NCBI RefSeq assembly: GCF_002286985.1
Contig: NZ_NSKC01000005.1
Coordinates: forward strand, 186,001 to 250,000
DNA: 64,000 bases
Direction: 5' to 3'
DNA from: Halorubrum salipaludis
GTDB taxonomy: Archaea; Halobacteriota; Halobacteria; Halobacteriales; Haloferacaceae
In this document: positions 25,573 to 34,562 of the stretch, piece after piece
Layout of the letters: each line of letters begins with the position of its first letter
Position numbering within the stretch: position 1 is the stretch's first letter
The notes under the pieces: model-generated
The model's input: the letters and a program-made list of their open reading frames with translations, nothing else
Databases searched by the model: none
Told to the model about the DNA's origin: nothing
Translations under genes and position numbers: made by a program

Positions 25573-26511
25573 TCAGCGGTAGCCGAACGACTCCGCGAGC
25601 AGCTCCTCGTCGGTCTCGCCGACCGTGTAGACGGGACCGTCGATCACGTCGACGGTGACCTTCGCGGGGGCGAAGACGCGCTCGTCGACCTCGTAGAAGT
25701 CCCAGTCGGCGTCCTCGAACACCTCGACGAAGGGGGTCCCGTACTCCTCGCGGGCGGTCGAGACGATCTGGTCGAAGCGGTCGTCGTCGCGCGCGACCTG
25801 CAGGTGGACCTCGCCGCCGTACGCGAGGGCGTCGTTCGTCCGCCCCATCGCTACGTCCTCGTCGCGGGTGGCCGGGGCCATCGGCGCCGAGCCCGAGGCG
25901 TGGAGCACGTCGGTCGGCTCGTAGCCGAGCTCCAGCAGGCGGAACACGGCGAGCTCCGCGGCGCGGGCCGCGGTCGCGACCGAGCCCGCGGTGGAGCCGG
26001 TGGCGTACGCCGGCAGGAACACGCCCTCGGCGTCGACCTCGGCGAGGTCGGCGACGTGCTCGGCGACCTCCTCGGTCGGGAGCGTCGTCGACTCGACCGC
26101 GAGCGTCGCGAACTCGGAGGAGTCGTAGTAGCCGACGCGCTCGAACTCGGCCTCCTGACCGACGAGCGCGCGGGCCGGCCCCGAGCCGAGCCCCTCGAAG
26201 CCGGAGTCGAACGCGAGCTCCCAGCCCGCCTTCTGCGAGCAGAGCAGCGCGACGGCGGGGTGGTCGGTCGACAGTTCGACGTACTGGCGCGGCGCGCCCG
26301 CGACCTCGCCCATGCGGGTTCGGAGGTTCGCGAGGCCGGCGGTCTGGATCTCGGCGAGCAGCAGTCCCGCCTCGACGCCGCCCGCGGCGTCGACGCCGAA
26401 GTCGACGACGGTGGCGCCGTTGTCCAGCTCGTAGCCGACGACGTCGAGCTCGCCGGCGAAGTCGAGCGCCTCGTCGACGAGCTCGATCGCGGTCCGGTTG
26501 ATGCTTTCCAT
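25573..26511 (-). CDS. mch: Methenyltetrahydromethanopterin cyclohydrolase homologue
   Basis: A 312-residue homologue of the methanogen C1 enzyme that interconverts methenyl- and formyl-tetrahydropterin. The length and motifs are full: VDFGVDAAGGVEAGLLLAEIQ, CSQKAGWEL, GSGPARAL, LPAYATGSTAGSVATAARAAE and HASGSAPMAPATRDEDVAMGRTNDALAYGG in parts. Haloarchaea are not methanogens and use folate-type C1 carriers, so the physiological pterin (tetrahydrofolate or another) is an inference. It is the first gene of a two-gene operon with the hypothetical protein at 25017. Start ATG at MESINRTAIEL. Confidence 0.95.
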   Translation of the reverse strand: MESINRTAIELVDEALDFAGELDVVGYELDNGATVVDFGVDAAGGVEAGLLLAEIQTAGLANLRTRMGEVAGAPRQYVELSTDHPAVALLCSQKAGWELAFDSGFEGLGSGPARALVGQEAEFERVGYYDSSEFATLAVESTTLPTEEVAEHVADLAEVDAEGVFLPAYATGSTAGSVATAARAAELAVFRLLELGYEPTDVLHASGSAPMAPATRDEDVAMGRTNDALAYGGEVHLQVARDDDRFDQIVSTAREEYGTPFVEVFEDADWDFYEVDERVFAPAKVTVDVIDGPVYTVGETDEELLAESFGYR

Positions 26512-26579
26512 GGCGGACCCTTCTCGCTCCCGCAGTAAGTGGTTTGTCAGTCGTCGGCGTCGCCAGCGGTGGCGGCGTT

Positions 26580-26912
26580 TCAGTTACCGCCGGCCCCGGC
26601 GGCGACCGGCTCGACGCGGAACACGTACCCCTCGTACGCGTCGTCCAGGTTCACCGGCGACTCGTCGCCGGCGTGGTCCGCACAGAGGAACGCGGTCGCC
26701 TCCACGGCGCCCGCCCCGGTCTCCTCTTGGTACCGCTCGGTGACCGAAAACGCCACGGGCTCGGCGCAGCCGCGGCGGTGGCACTCGGCCGGCGGGTCGG
26801 CGGTCGGGTCCGCCTCGTCGCCGCGCTCTCGGGCCTCCGAGATGTCCCGCCGTATCTGTCTGCGCTCCTCGTCACGCGCCTGCTTGTCGCGCCCCGACTT
26901 GGTGTCTGCCAT
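26580..26912 (-). CDS. Small haloarchaeal protein with a probable zinc site
   Basis: A 110-residue cytosolic protein. A charged helical N-terminus (RDKQARDEERRQIRRDI) is followed by CHRRGCAEPVAF and later FLCADHAGD, giving two Cys/His pairs (CxxxxC and CxxH) suited to zinc. I do not recognise a named family. It precedes the zinc-ribbon protein at 26979 in the same orientation, separated by 66 bases. Confidence 0.7.
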   Translation of the reverse strand: MADTKSGRDKQARDEERRQIRRDISEARERGDEADPTADPPAECHRRGCAEPVAFSVTERYQEETGAGAVEATAFLCADHAGDESPVNLDDAYEGYVFRVEPVAAGAGGN

Positions 26913-26978
26913 GCGTCACCATCTCGCTTCAGCGGGATAACGCTACGGGCGACGCTGACGGCGGAGTCGCCAGCGGCC

Positions 26979-27434
26979 CTACCAGAACCCGCCGTCCGAG
27001 CCATCGCCGCCCCCGTCCGGTCCCTCGGGACCGCCCGGCCCCCGCGGCCCGCTCGGACGGGGATCGGGATCGATCTCCACCAGCTCGCTCTCGGCGCGCG
27101 GGTCGATCTCGCGCCCCTCGTCGTACCGGACGAACGAGAGGTAGAACGGCTCGCCGCAGCCGGTCCCCTCGGGGTCCGGCTCGCGGTACGGCTCCTCGCT
27201 GCCCGCGTCCGACCCGCGAACGCCGTCGTGCGGGTCCCAGTCGACGCCCTCGCTCTCGCCGCAGACGAACCGGACGCCGTCGGCGTCGTCGCCCTCGAAC
27301 GGCGCCGTCGGAGCGACGTACTCCCACCCCTCGAGGGGGTACGGCGTCACCGCCTTGTCCGCGAGGTAGCCGTCGCGCTCCAGCTCGACGAGGGTCCCGC
27401 AGTGCGGACAGTAGTAGGTGACCGGATAGCCCAT
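26979..27434 (-). CDS. Haloarchaeal zinc-ribbon protein
   Basis: A 151-residue protein. The N-terminal CPHCG (about residues 8-12) and later cysteines in FVCGESEG and GTGCGEPFYLSF form a split zinc ribbon of roughly 85 residues. The C-terminus is a low-complexity Pro/Gly/Asp tail (GPRGPGGPEGPDGGGDGS). No enzymatic motif is seen. The start MGYPVTYYCPHCG lies 20 bases downstream of a TATA box, ruling out the in-frame start at 27503. Confidence 0.72.
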   Translation of the reverse strand: MGYPVTYYCPHCGTLVELERDGYLADKAVTPYPLEGWEYVAPTAPFEGDDADGVRFVCGESEGVDWDPHDGVRGSDAGSEEPYREPDPEGTGCGEPFYLSFVRYDEGREIDPRAESELVEIDPDPRPSGPRGPGGPEGPDGGGDGSDGGFW

Positions 27435-27453
27435 GCGGATCGTACGGCCGTCG

Positions 27454-27461
27454 TTTATAAA
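27454..27461 (-). promoter_or_regulatory. TATA box of the zinc-ribbon gene
   Basis: TTTATAAA-like on the minus strand, 20-27 bases before the ATG of the zinc-ribbon protein. Confidence 0.55.
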
Positions 27462-27517
27462 GGCGCGTCGGCGGGAGAGAGACAGCGGGAGTACGTGAAT
27501 CATTGCGGTGAGTCGGT

Positions 27518-27989
27518 TGTTTATAAATCGGATTGTGGTGGTGGCGGGTGCTTATACGTGATCGTCGGCTCTGGAGTGACGGCCTGCAAAGCCCCAGTCG
27601 CTGCGGGCGGCGCACGCTCGCTGCGCTCCTCGGTCGCTCGTTTCACTCGCTCCCTGCGGTGCTTACGTCGTCATCAGAACGCGAAGCGTTCTGATTGGCT
27701 CACGAGAGCTCTGCTCTCGTGAACGCCTGCGCCGCCCGCAGCGACTGCCCCTTTGAGTCCCGCCCCGCACAGCACAGCACCGCACCTCACACCTCCCCAG
27801 CCTCGTCACCGGACTACGTCCGGTTGCAAGCGAGAGCTTCGCTCTCGCCCTGTCGCTGGCGCCTTATAAGGCGCCAGCGACTCCCTCGCGCGTGCGAGTC
27901 GCGCCCTCCGGGCGCTCCTCGGCACGCGCCACCGCAACGGTTGTTTATAACCGACTGTCGCCGCCGCTCGTGCTTTTTAAATACTGTAT
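27518..27989 (+). repeat. Structured intergenic repeat, copy A
   Basis: A noncoding element filling most of the 681-base gap between the zinc-ribbon and peroxiredoxin genes. In order: TTTATAAATC and CTTATAC TATA-like motifs; TGCAAAGCCCCAG; an 18-bp stem (27595-27612 with 27730-27747) enclosing two hairpins (27674-27694, 27701-27721); the block CTGCCCCTTTGAGTCCCGCC shared with the other copies; hairpins at 27808-27824 and 27830-27848; a perfect 30-base palindrome at 27852-27881 centred on TTATAA; a nested hairpin at 27888-27929; and a TTTATAA...TTTAAATA end. Stop codons and structure argue against coding. The flanks 27435-27517 and 27990-28116 show only promoter-like AT patches. Confidence 0.85.
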
Positions 27990-28116
27990 CGCCGATACCG
28001 ATCTGCAATATCCACTCCCGCTATCGATCGTCGGTGGGTCCGTACGGAGCGGAGCCACATCCGAGCGCGCCTCCCCCGTGAGGCCTCGCGGGTGTCAAAA
28101 CCCGATCGCATCCGTC

Positions 28117-28584
28117 TCAGTCCTGCAGCGCCTCGATATCCTCGAGGATCTCGACCGCGTGGTCCTCGGGGGAGACGCCCTCGTAGGCGAGGACGACGGT
28201 CCCCCCGTCGTCGAGCACGTACGTGTTCCGGAACACGCCGTCGAAGGTGTTGCCGAACATCTGCTTCTCGCCGTAGGAGTCGTACGCGCTCGCGACCGCG
28301 CCGTCGGGGTCGGAGAGCAGCGCGAACGGGAGGTCGTACTCCTCGGCGAACGGCTCGAGGTCGTCGACGGGGTCGTCGCTGATCCCGACGACCGCGATGT
28401 CGGCGCCCTCGAAGGCGTCCCACTCGTCGCGGAAGCTACACGCCTCGGCGGTACAGCCCGGCGTGTCTGCCCGCGGGTAGAAGTAGACGACCGTGTAGCG
28501 CGCCGCGGACGGGTCGACGGTGACGGTGGCGCCGTGCTGGTCGGACAGCGTGATCTCGGGTGCGGAATCGCCCGGTTCGAGCAT
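28117..28584 (-). CDS. bcp: Peroxiredoxin (BCP/PrxQ type)
   Basis: A 155-residue thiol peroxidase that reduces H2O2 and organic hydroperoxides. The peroxidatic cysteine is C44 in YPRADTPGCTAEAC, with a resolving cysteine C49 five residues later, the PrxQ arrangement. GVFRNTYVLDDGGTVVLAYEGV is the usual C-terminal region. Cytosolic. It is divergent from the 7TM histidine kinase and lies next to repeat copy A. Confidence 0.94.
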   Translation of the reverse strand: MLEPGDSAPEITLSDQHGATVTVDPSAARYTVVYFYPRADTPGCTAEACSFRDEWDAFEGADIAVVGISDDPVDDLEPFAEEYDLPFALLSDPDGAVASAYDSYGEKQMFGNTFDGVFRNTYVLDDGGTVVLAYEGVSPEDHAVEILEDIEALQD

Positions 28585-28630
28585 ACGTCTCGTGGTTTCG
28601 CCCCGGTATTAGGATGTTCGGTCCGATTCC

Positions 28631-28638
28631 TTTTTATC
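28631..28638 (+). promoter_or_regulatory. TATA box of the 7TM histidine kinase
   Basis: TTTTTATC, ending 25 bases before the ATG; leaderless spacing. Confidence 0.6.
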
Positions 28639-28663
28639 TGTCACAGTCGTTCGCCCGGTATCG

Positions 28664-31027
28664 ATGGAGTGGCAACCGGCGCCGTACACGGCGCCGTTAC
28701 TGGTGGCGTCGCTCGCGTCGTTTGCCTTCGCCGCCTACGCGGTCTGGAACCGGTCAAAGCGAGAGGCCCCGCTCCTGCGGAGCTTCGTCGGAGTCACGGT
28801 CGCGAGCGGCGTCTGGTCGCTGGCGTACGCGGGGCAGCTGTCGGCGACGACGCTGTCGGCGACCCTGTCGTGGAACCGCCTCGTCTGGGTCGGGATCGCG
28901 ATGCTCGCCGTCGCCTGGCCCGCGTTCGTGTTCGCGTACGTCGGCTGGGTGTCGTGGCTCCGCCCCCGCCGGCTCCTCCTCCTCTGTCTCGTCCCCGCGA
29001 CCGTCGTCGGCGGTGTCTTCCTCGTCGGCGCCGACCCCCTCTTCTACACGTCCCCCGCGCTCGACGGCGCGAACGGATACCTCGTCATGGAGTACGCGCC
29101 GACCTCTGCGCTCATCGGGTTCATGACGTACAGCTACGCCGTGAACCTGTTCACGTTCGGCGTGCTCGGCTACGCCGCGCTCGCGCGGGACGGCGTGTTC
29201 CGGTGGCAGGCCGTGCTGTTGCTCGTCGCGGGGGTCGCGCCGATGTCCGTCGGCGTCGTCGGGATCAGCGGGGCACTCGGTCCCCGGTTCGTCGACCTCA
29301 CCCCGGTCACGTTCGCGGCCACCTCCGGGCTGCTCGGGTGGGTCGTGTTCCGCTACCGGCTCCTCGACCTCTCGCCGATCGCCCGCGACGCGGTGTTCAC
29401 AAATCTCTCTGACGGCGTCGTGGTGGTCGACGGCGACGACCGGGTCGTCGACATGAACCGGCCGGCCCGAGGGCTGTTCCCCGGCGCGACGATCGGCTGT
29501 GACGTCGAAGAGGCGTTCGCCCGGGCGCCGGCGGTGGTCGACCTCGCGTCGTCCGGGAGCGGCGACGGTGACCGGGAGGGGGGCGACCCTGCGTCCGGGA
29601 CGGGCCCGGACGAAGATCTCAGGGTGACGATCGACGGGGGGTCGGAGCCGCGCTTCCTGACCGTCGCCGCCCACTCGATCGCCCCGACTGGATCCGGGTT
29701 CGGTCCGGTGCTTCGGAGCGGCCCGGAATCCGAAGCCGCCCCGAGCGCCCCGGGCGGTTCGGGGGACGGGACCGTGCTCCTGTTCCGCGACATCACCGAG
29801 CGCGAGACCCTCCAGCGGCGCTATCGGGCGCTCATCGAGAAGTCGCCGAACGTCATCGCGGTCTGCGGGACCGACGGGCTGCTCCGGTACGTGAGCCCGT
29901 CGATAGAGCGCCTGCTCGGCCACGCCCCCGCGGAGATCGAGGGGCGACCGGTGATCGATCTGGTCCATCCCGACGACCGGCGGGAGGCCCAGGCCGCGTT
30001 CGAGCGCGCCTTCGAGACCGACGACCAGCAGCTGCTCGACCACCGGATCGCCCACGCGAACGGGAACTGGCGGCAGTTCGAAACGACGGTCGAGCGGCTG
30101 TTCGAGGACACCCAAGAGGTGGTCATCACCGCCACCGACGTGACCGAGAGCCGGCGGTACGAACAGCGCCTCCAGGTCCTCAATCGGGTGCTCCGACACG
30201 ACCTCAAAAACGACACGAACGTCATCGGCGGCTACGCGGACCTCCTGCGGGACCACGTCGACGCCGACGGCGACGAGTACCTCGACGTCATCGACCGGAA
30301 GGTGGAGACGCTGACGCACCTCAGCGACCAGGCCCGCGAGATCGACGTGGCGCTCCACAGCGACGGGGCGCGGACGGAGATCGACCTGTCGCCGCTGGTC
30401 ACGCGGCTCTGCGGCTCGCTGGAGTCGTCGTTCCCGGAGACGACGGTGACCGTGTCGACGCCGGACTCCGCGGTGGTGTGCGCCGACGAGCTGTTGGAGT
30501 CCGCGGTCCGGAACGTGTTGGAGAACGCGGTCGTCCACAACGACGGGGACCAACCCATCGTCGAGGTGAGCGTCGACCGCGACGGCGAGGGGTTCCGGGT
30601 CGCCGTCGCGGACAACGGTCCCGGGATCCCGCCGGTCGAGCGGAGCGTGTTCTCGGAGGCGCGCGAGACGGCGCTCGAACACGCGAGCGGGCTCGGGCTC
30701 TGGCTCGTCCACTGGATCGTCACGGAGTCCGGCGGGGAGCTGGAGATCCACACCCGCGAGCCGACGGGGACGCTGGTCACGATGTGGTTCCCGACGCCGG
30801 ACGGCGCTTCGGCGGCGGGCGACGAGGAGCCTGCGGGCGACGGGGGGTTTGCGGGCGACGGGGAGTTCGCGGACAACGGAGAGTCCGCGGACGGCGTGGC
30901 GTCGACCAATGACGGCGCGAAGTCGACTGCGAACCGCGAGCCCGCGGAGACTCGCCCGCGGGGGGTCGACGGCGACGCTGGCAGAGAACCGGGCTCGGAT
31001 CCCCGGCGGCGACGCGACGGCGGGTAA
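28664..31027 (+). CDS. Membrane sensor histidine kinase with an N-terminal 7TM domain and PAS domains
   Basis: A 787-residue sensor kinase. Residues 8-230 form the seven-helix 'histidine kinase N-terminal 7TM' region common in haloarchaea. A first, poorly conserved PAS-like region (about 240-375) carries an acidic insert. A second PAS (about 385-495) reads YRALIEKSPNVIAV to ITATDVTESRRYE. The phospho-acceptor is H512 in VLRHDLKND, followed by HATPase_c with ENAVVHNDG, VADNGPGIPP and HASGLGLWLVHWIV. After about residue 710 comes a hydrophilic, repetitive Asp/Glu/Gly tail with short repeats like GDGGFAGDGEFAD. No response regulator is adjacent. The stimulus is unknown. Confidence 0.9.
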   Translation: MEWQPAPYTAPLLVASLASFAFAAYAVWNRSKREAPLLRSFVGVTVASGVWSLAYAGQLSATTLSATLSWNRLVWVGIAMLAVAWPAFVFAYVGWVSWLRPRRLLLLCLVPATVVGGVFLVGADPLFYTSPALDGANGYLVMEYAPTSALIGFMTYSYAVNLFTFGVLGYAALARDGVFRWQAVLLLVAGVAPMSVGVVGISGALGPRFVDLTPVTFAATSGLLGWVVFRYRLLDLSPIARDAVFTNLSDGVVVVDGDDRVVDMNRPARGLFPGATIGCDVEEAFARAPAVVDLASSGSGDGDREGGDPASGTGPDEDLRVTIDGGSEPRFLTVAAHSIAPTGSGFGPVLRSGPESEAAPSAPGGSGDGTVLLFRDITERETLQRRYRALIEKSPNVIAVCGTDGLLRYVSPSIERLLGHAPAEIEGRPVIDLVHPDDRREAQAAFERAFETDDQQLLDHRIAHANGNWRQFETTVERLFEDTQEVVITATDVTESRRYEQRLQVLNRVLRHDLKNDTNVIGGYADLLRDHVDADGDEYLDVIDRKVETLTHLSDQAREIDVALHSDGARTEIDLSPLVTRLCGSLESSFPETTVTVSTPDSAVVCADELLESAVRNVLENAVVHNDGDQPIVEVSVDRDGEGFRVAVADNGPGIPPVERSVFSEARETALEHASGLGLWLVHWIVTESGGELEIHTREPTGTLVTMWFPTPDGASAAGDEEPAGDGGFAGDGEFADNGESADGVASTNDGAKSTANREPAETRPRGVDGDAGREPGSDPRRRRDGG

Positions 31028-31103
31028 CGACCCCGCACCGTGGCGGAACGGGCGGCGTTCGCCCTCCGCAACCTCTTTGCGGTCGGTCGACGAACCCGGT
31101 GAC

Positions 31104-32012
31104 ATGAGTCACGGATCCCTAGACGACGACGCGGTCGAGAGCTACCGGGAGGCCGGTGCGGTGTTGGTCGAGGCGATGAACGAGGCCCGCGAGATGGTCG
31201 AGCCGGGGCGGACCCACCTCGAGGTCGCCGAGTGGACGGAGGACTTCATCCGGGAACAGGGGGCCGGCCTCGCGTTCCCCGTCAACATCAGCGTCGACCC
31301 CGAGGCCTCCCACGCCACGCCGGGCCGAGACGACGACACCGAGTTCGGCGAGGAGATGGTGTGTCTGGACGTGGGAGTCCACGTCGACGGCTACATCGCC
31401 GACGCCGCGGTCACGGTCGACCACACGGGCACCCCCGAGCTGGTCGAGGCCGCCGAGATGGCGCTGGAGGCCGCCGTCGACGAGGCCGGGCCGGGCGTCG
31501 AGGTCGGCGTGGTCGGCGGCGCGATCGAGGACGTGATCCGCGGCTACGGCTACACGCCCGTGTTGAACCTCTCCGGGCACGGCGTCGAGCGCTACGACGC
31601 GCACACCGGCCCCACCGTTCCGAACCGGGGCGTCGACCGCTCGGTCGAGCTGGAGCCCGGACAGGCGGTCGCCATCGAGCCGTTCGCCACCGACGGCCGC
31701 GGGAAGGTCGGCGAGGGGACCGAAGAGGAGATCTTCGAGCGCCAGGGCTCCGCGAGCGTCCGCGACCGCCGCGCGCGACAGGCCTTAGAGGAGATCGAGG
31801 CGTTCGACGACCTCCCGTTCGCGGCGCGGTGGCTTGAGGGCGACCGCGCGGAGATGGCCCTGCGCCGGCTGAAGCAGGCGAACGCGGTAAAGGGGTACCC
31901 CGTCCTGAAGGAGGCCGACGACGCCCTCGTGAGTCAGGCGGAACACACCCTCCTGATCACCGAGGATGGCGTCGAGGTGACGACGGCGGGCATCCACGGC
32001 TTCGACGACTGA
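31104..32012 (+). CDS. map: Methionine aminopeptidase, type II
   Basis: A 302-residue pita-bread metallopeptidase that removes the initiator methionine from nascent proteins. Metal ligands are D89 and D100 (LDVGVHVDGYIAD), H159 (LSGHGVERY), E192 (AIEPFA) and the last glutamate in SQAEHTLLI; H70 is the substrate-side histidine. The roughly 60-residue insertion before H159 to E192 and the overall length mark archaeal type II. The TGA shares its final bases with the ATG of the HIT gene (TGATG), so the two are co-translated. Start at the ATG of MSHGSLDDDAV. Confidence 0.95.
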   Translation: MSHGSLDDDAVESYREAGAVLVEAMNEAREMVEPGRTHLEVAEWTEDFIREQGAGLAFPVNISVDPEASHATPGRDDDTEFGEEMVCLDVGVHVDGYIADAAVTVDHTGTPELVEAAEMALEAAVDEAGPGVEVGVVGGAIEDVIRGYGYTPVLNLSGHGVERYDAHTGPTVPNRGVDRSVELEPGQAVAIEPFATDGRGKVGEGTEEEIFERQGSASVRDRRARQALEEIEAFDDLPFAARWLEGDRAEMALRRLKQANAVKGYPVLKEADDALVSQAEHTLLITEDGVEVTTAGIHGFDD

Positions 32013-32581
32013 TGGACCGGATCTACGCTCCCTGGCGGATCGAGTGGGTCGAGCGCGATTCCGACCCGATCGACGGCTGCCCGTTCTGTGTCCTGCCCGA
32101 GCGCGAGGACGCCCGCGAGGCCCGGGTCGTCGCCCGCAGCGAGCGCAACTACGTCCTGTTGAACAACGCGCCGTACAACCCGGGCCACGCCATGGTGATC
32201 CCGGACGAACACCGCGAGGACCCCACCGACCTCGACGACGCGACCCTCCTCGATCACGCGAAGCTGAAGGCGGCGACGCTCGCGGCGCTGCGCCGCGACG
32301 TTGACCCCGACGGAGTGAACACCGGACAGAACCTCGGCGCCTCGGCGGCCGGCGGCTCGATCGACCACCTCCACACCCACGTCGTCCCCCGATGGAACGG
32401 CGACACGAACTTCATGCCCGTCACGGGCGACACGAAGGTGATCGTGGAGGCGATCGACCGCACCTACGAGCACCTCCACGCCGGGTTCGCCGCCGGCGAC
32501 GACGTGGTCGACGAGGTGGGCGACGCAGACGCCGGCGAAGCGGTCGAGCTGTCGTTCGATCTCGGCGCCGGCGACCGCTGA
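32012..32581 (+). CDS. HIT-family nucleotide-binding hydrolase
   Basis: A 189-residue histidine-triad protein. The HIT motif HLHTHVVPRW carries H119, H121 and H123, and a zinc-like pair CPFC is at 23-26. NNAPYNPGHAMVIP is the usual strand preceding the triad. Such enzymes hydrolyse nucleoside phosphoramidates or Ap4A-like compounds. The C-terminus is an acidic haloadaptive extension. Coupled to map by a one-base overlap. Confidence 0.92.
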   Translation: MDRIYAPWRIEWVERDSDPIDGCPFCVLPEREDAREARVVARSERNYVLLNNAPYNPGHAMVIPDEHREDPTDLDDATLLDHAKLKAATLAALRRDVDPDGVNTGQNLGASAAGGSIDHLHTHVVPRWNGDTNFMPVTGDTKVIVEAIDRTYEHLHAGFAAGDDVVDEVGDADAGEAVELSFDLGAGDR

Positions 32582-32602
32582 GCTCGTCGCTCGACCCGTT
32601 TC

Positions 32603-33037
32603 TCAACACTCGCTCCCGCCGAACTCCATCCCGGTCGGGTTCGACGCGGGCGCCTCCGGGTGGCGGATCCGGAAGAACAGCGCGCTCTCAGCGGCGTCGC
32701 TCTCGGCACAGGTCACCTCGTAGGTCTCCTCGTACGTCCGGCCGTCGACCCGGACCCGCGCGTCGATCTCGTCGCCGTTCCGCACTCGCGCGAGGTCCTC
32801 GACGGTCAGCTCGGCGTACTCGTCGTCGCCCGGCGGTCTGGGAGCCACGTCGGCGGCGCCGTCGACGAGGGCGTCGCCGTGGGAGGTGCGAAGAGTGAAG
32901 TCGACGTGATACGCGCGCTCGCGGCGGTTGACGACGGCGAACCGGAACGGGACTCCCGGTCCGCGGAGGGCGCTACAGCCGGCCGTGAGGAGGGCGCCTC
33001 CGGCGGCGAACCTCCGGAGGAATCGACGGCGGTGCAT
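32603..33037 (-). CDS. Small Tat-exported lipoprotein
   Basis: A 144-residue protein with twin arginines at the start (MHRRRFLRRFAAGGALL) and lipobox LTAGC (C20), so it is a surface lipoprotein. The mature part has an immunoglobulin-like pattern of beta strands (FAVVNRRERAYHVDFTLRT, YAELTVEDLARVRNGDEID) and two further cysteines (VTCAESD and the penultimate residue) that could form a disulfide. No family name recognised. It converges with the HIT gene and lies beside the tungstate importer operon. Confidence 0.72.
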   Translation of the reverse strand: MHRRRFLRRFAAGGALLTAGCSALRGPGVPFRFAVVNRRERAYHVDFTLRTSHGDALVDGAADVAPRPPGDDEYAELTVEDLARVRNGDEIDARVRVDGRTYEETYEVTCAESDAAESALFFRIRHPEAPASNPTGMEFGGSEC

Positions 33038-33087
33038 CTCGTCGCAGTTCGCTGCCGTCGTTCAAAAGGCTCCGGGTCGGCTGGGGC

Positions 33088-33839
<752 letters not shown>

Positions 33840-33840
<1 letters not shown>

Positions 33841-34562
33841 CACCGCGTCACCCCGCTGTCGCCGAAGTGCACGACCACGGCGTTGACGGTCAACACGAGC
33901 GCGACGAGGACCGCGCCGAGGATCATCGCCGTCTCGTACTGCCCCTGCCGCGCCTCGAGCTGGATGGCGGTGGTCAGCGTCCGGGTCTTCGAGATCCCGT
34001 CCGCGCTCGTGATGTTGCCGCCCACGATGAGCACCGAGCCGACCTCGCTGACGGCGCGGCCGAACCCGGCCAAGATCGCGGTGGCGATCCCGTAGCGCGC
34101 CTCCTTCAAGACGACCAGGGCCGCGTCGAGGCGCGTGCCGCCGAGCGCGCGCGCGGCGTCTCGGACGCCCTCGTCGACCCCGGAGACGGCCGCCAACGTG
34201 ATGGCCGTGATCGGCGGCGTCGCGAGCACGAACTGTGACATGATCATCGCCTCCCGGGTGAAGACGAGATCGAGCGATCCGAGGGGGCCCTGATTGGACA
34301 CGGCGAAGAGCACGATCAGTCCGACGACCACGCTCGGGAACCCCATCCCCGTGTTGACGACGGACTTCACGAACCCCTTTCCGGGGAAGTCGGCGAAGCC
34401 GATCGCGACGGCGACCGGCACGCTGAACAGCGTGCTCAGCGCCACCGCGGTGACGCTCACGTACAGCGAGACGAAGACGATGCTTCGGACGTACCCCTCC
34501 CTGAACGGGAGGTCGAGGAGCGCGGGCGCCAGCTCCGGGATCGCCGCGAGAGACACGCTCAC
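33840..34562 (-). CDS. tupB: Tungstate-type ABC transporter permease
   Basis: A 240-residue permease with about five or six helices. The coupling region reads [27 protein letters not shown], typical of TupB/WtpB-like permeases, and [19 protein letters not shown] is a family hallmark. It overlaps tupA by 4 bases (ATGA at 34559-34562) and tupC by one base. It should form a homodimeric channel. Confidence 0.9.

Noticed and set aside
27518-27989. CRISPR array
   Set aside because: The repeats here are nested palindromes of different sequence, not regularly spaced identical direct repeats with spacers, and no cas gene is in the window.
27695-28081. Possible small proteins inside repeat copy A
   Set aside because: The frames run through hairpin arms, differ between repeat copies and share no conserved peptide; the conserved signal is in base pairing, not codons.
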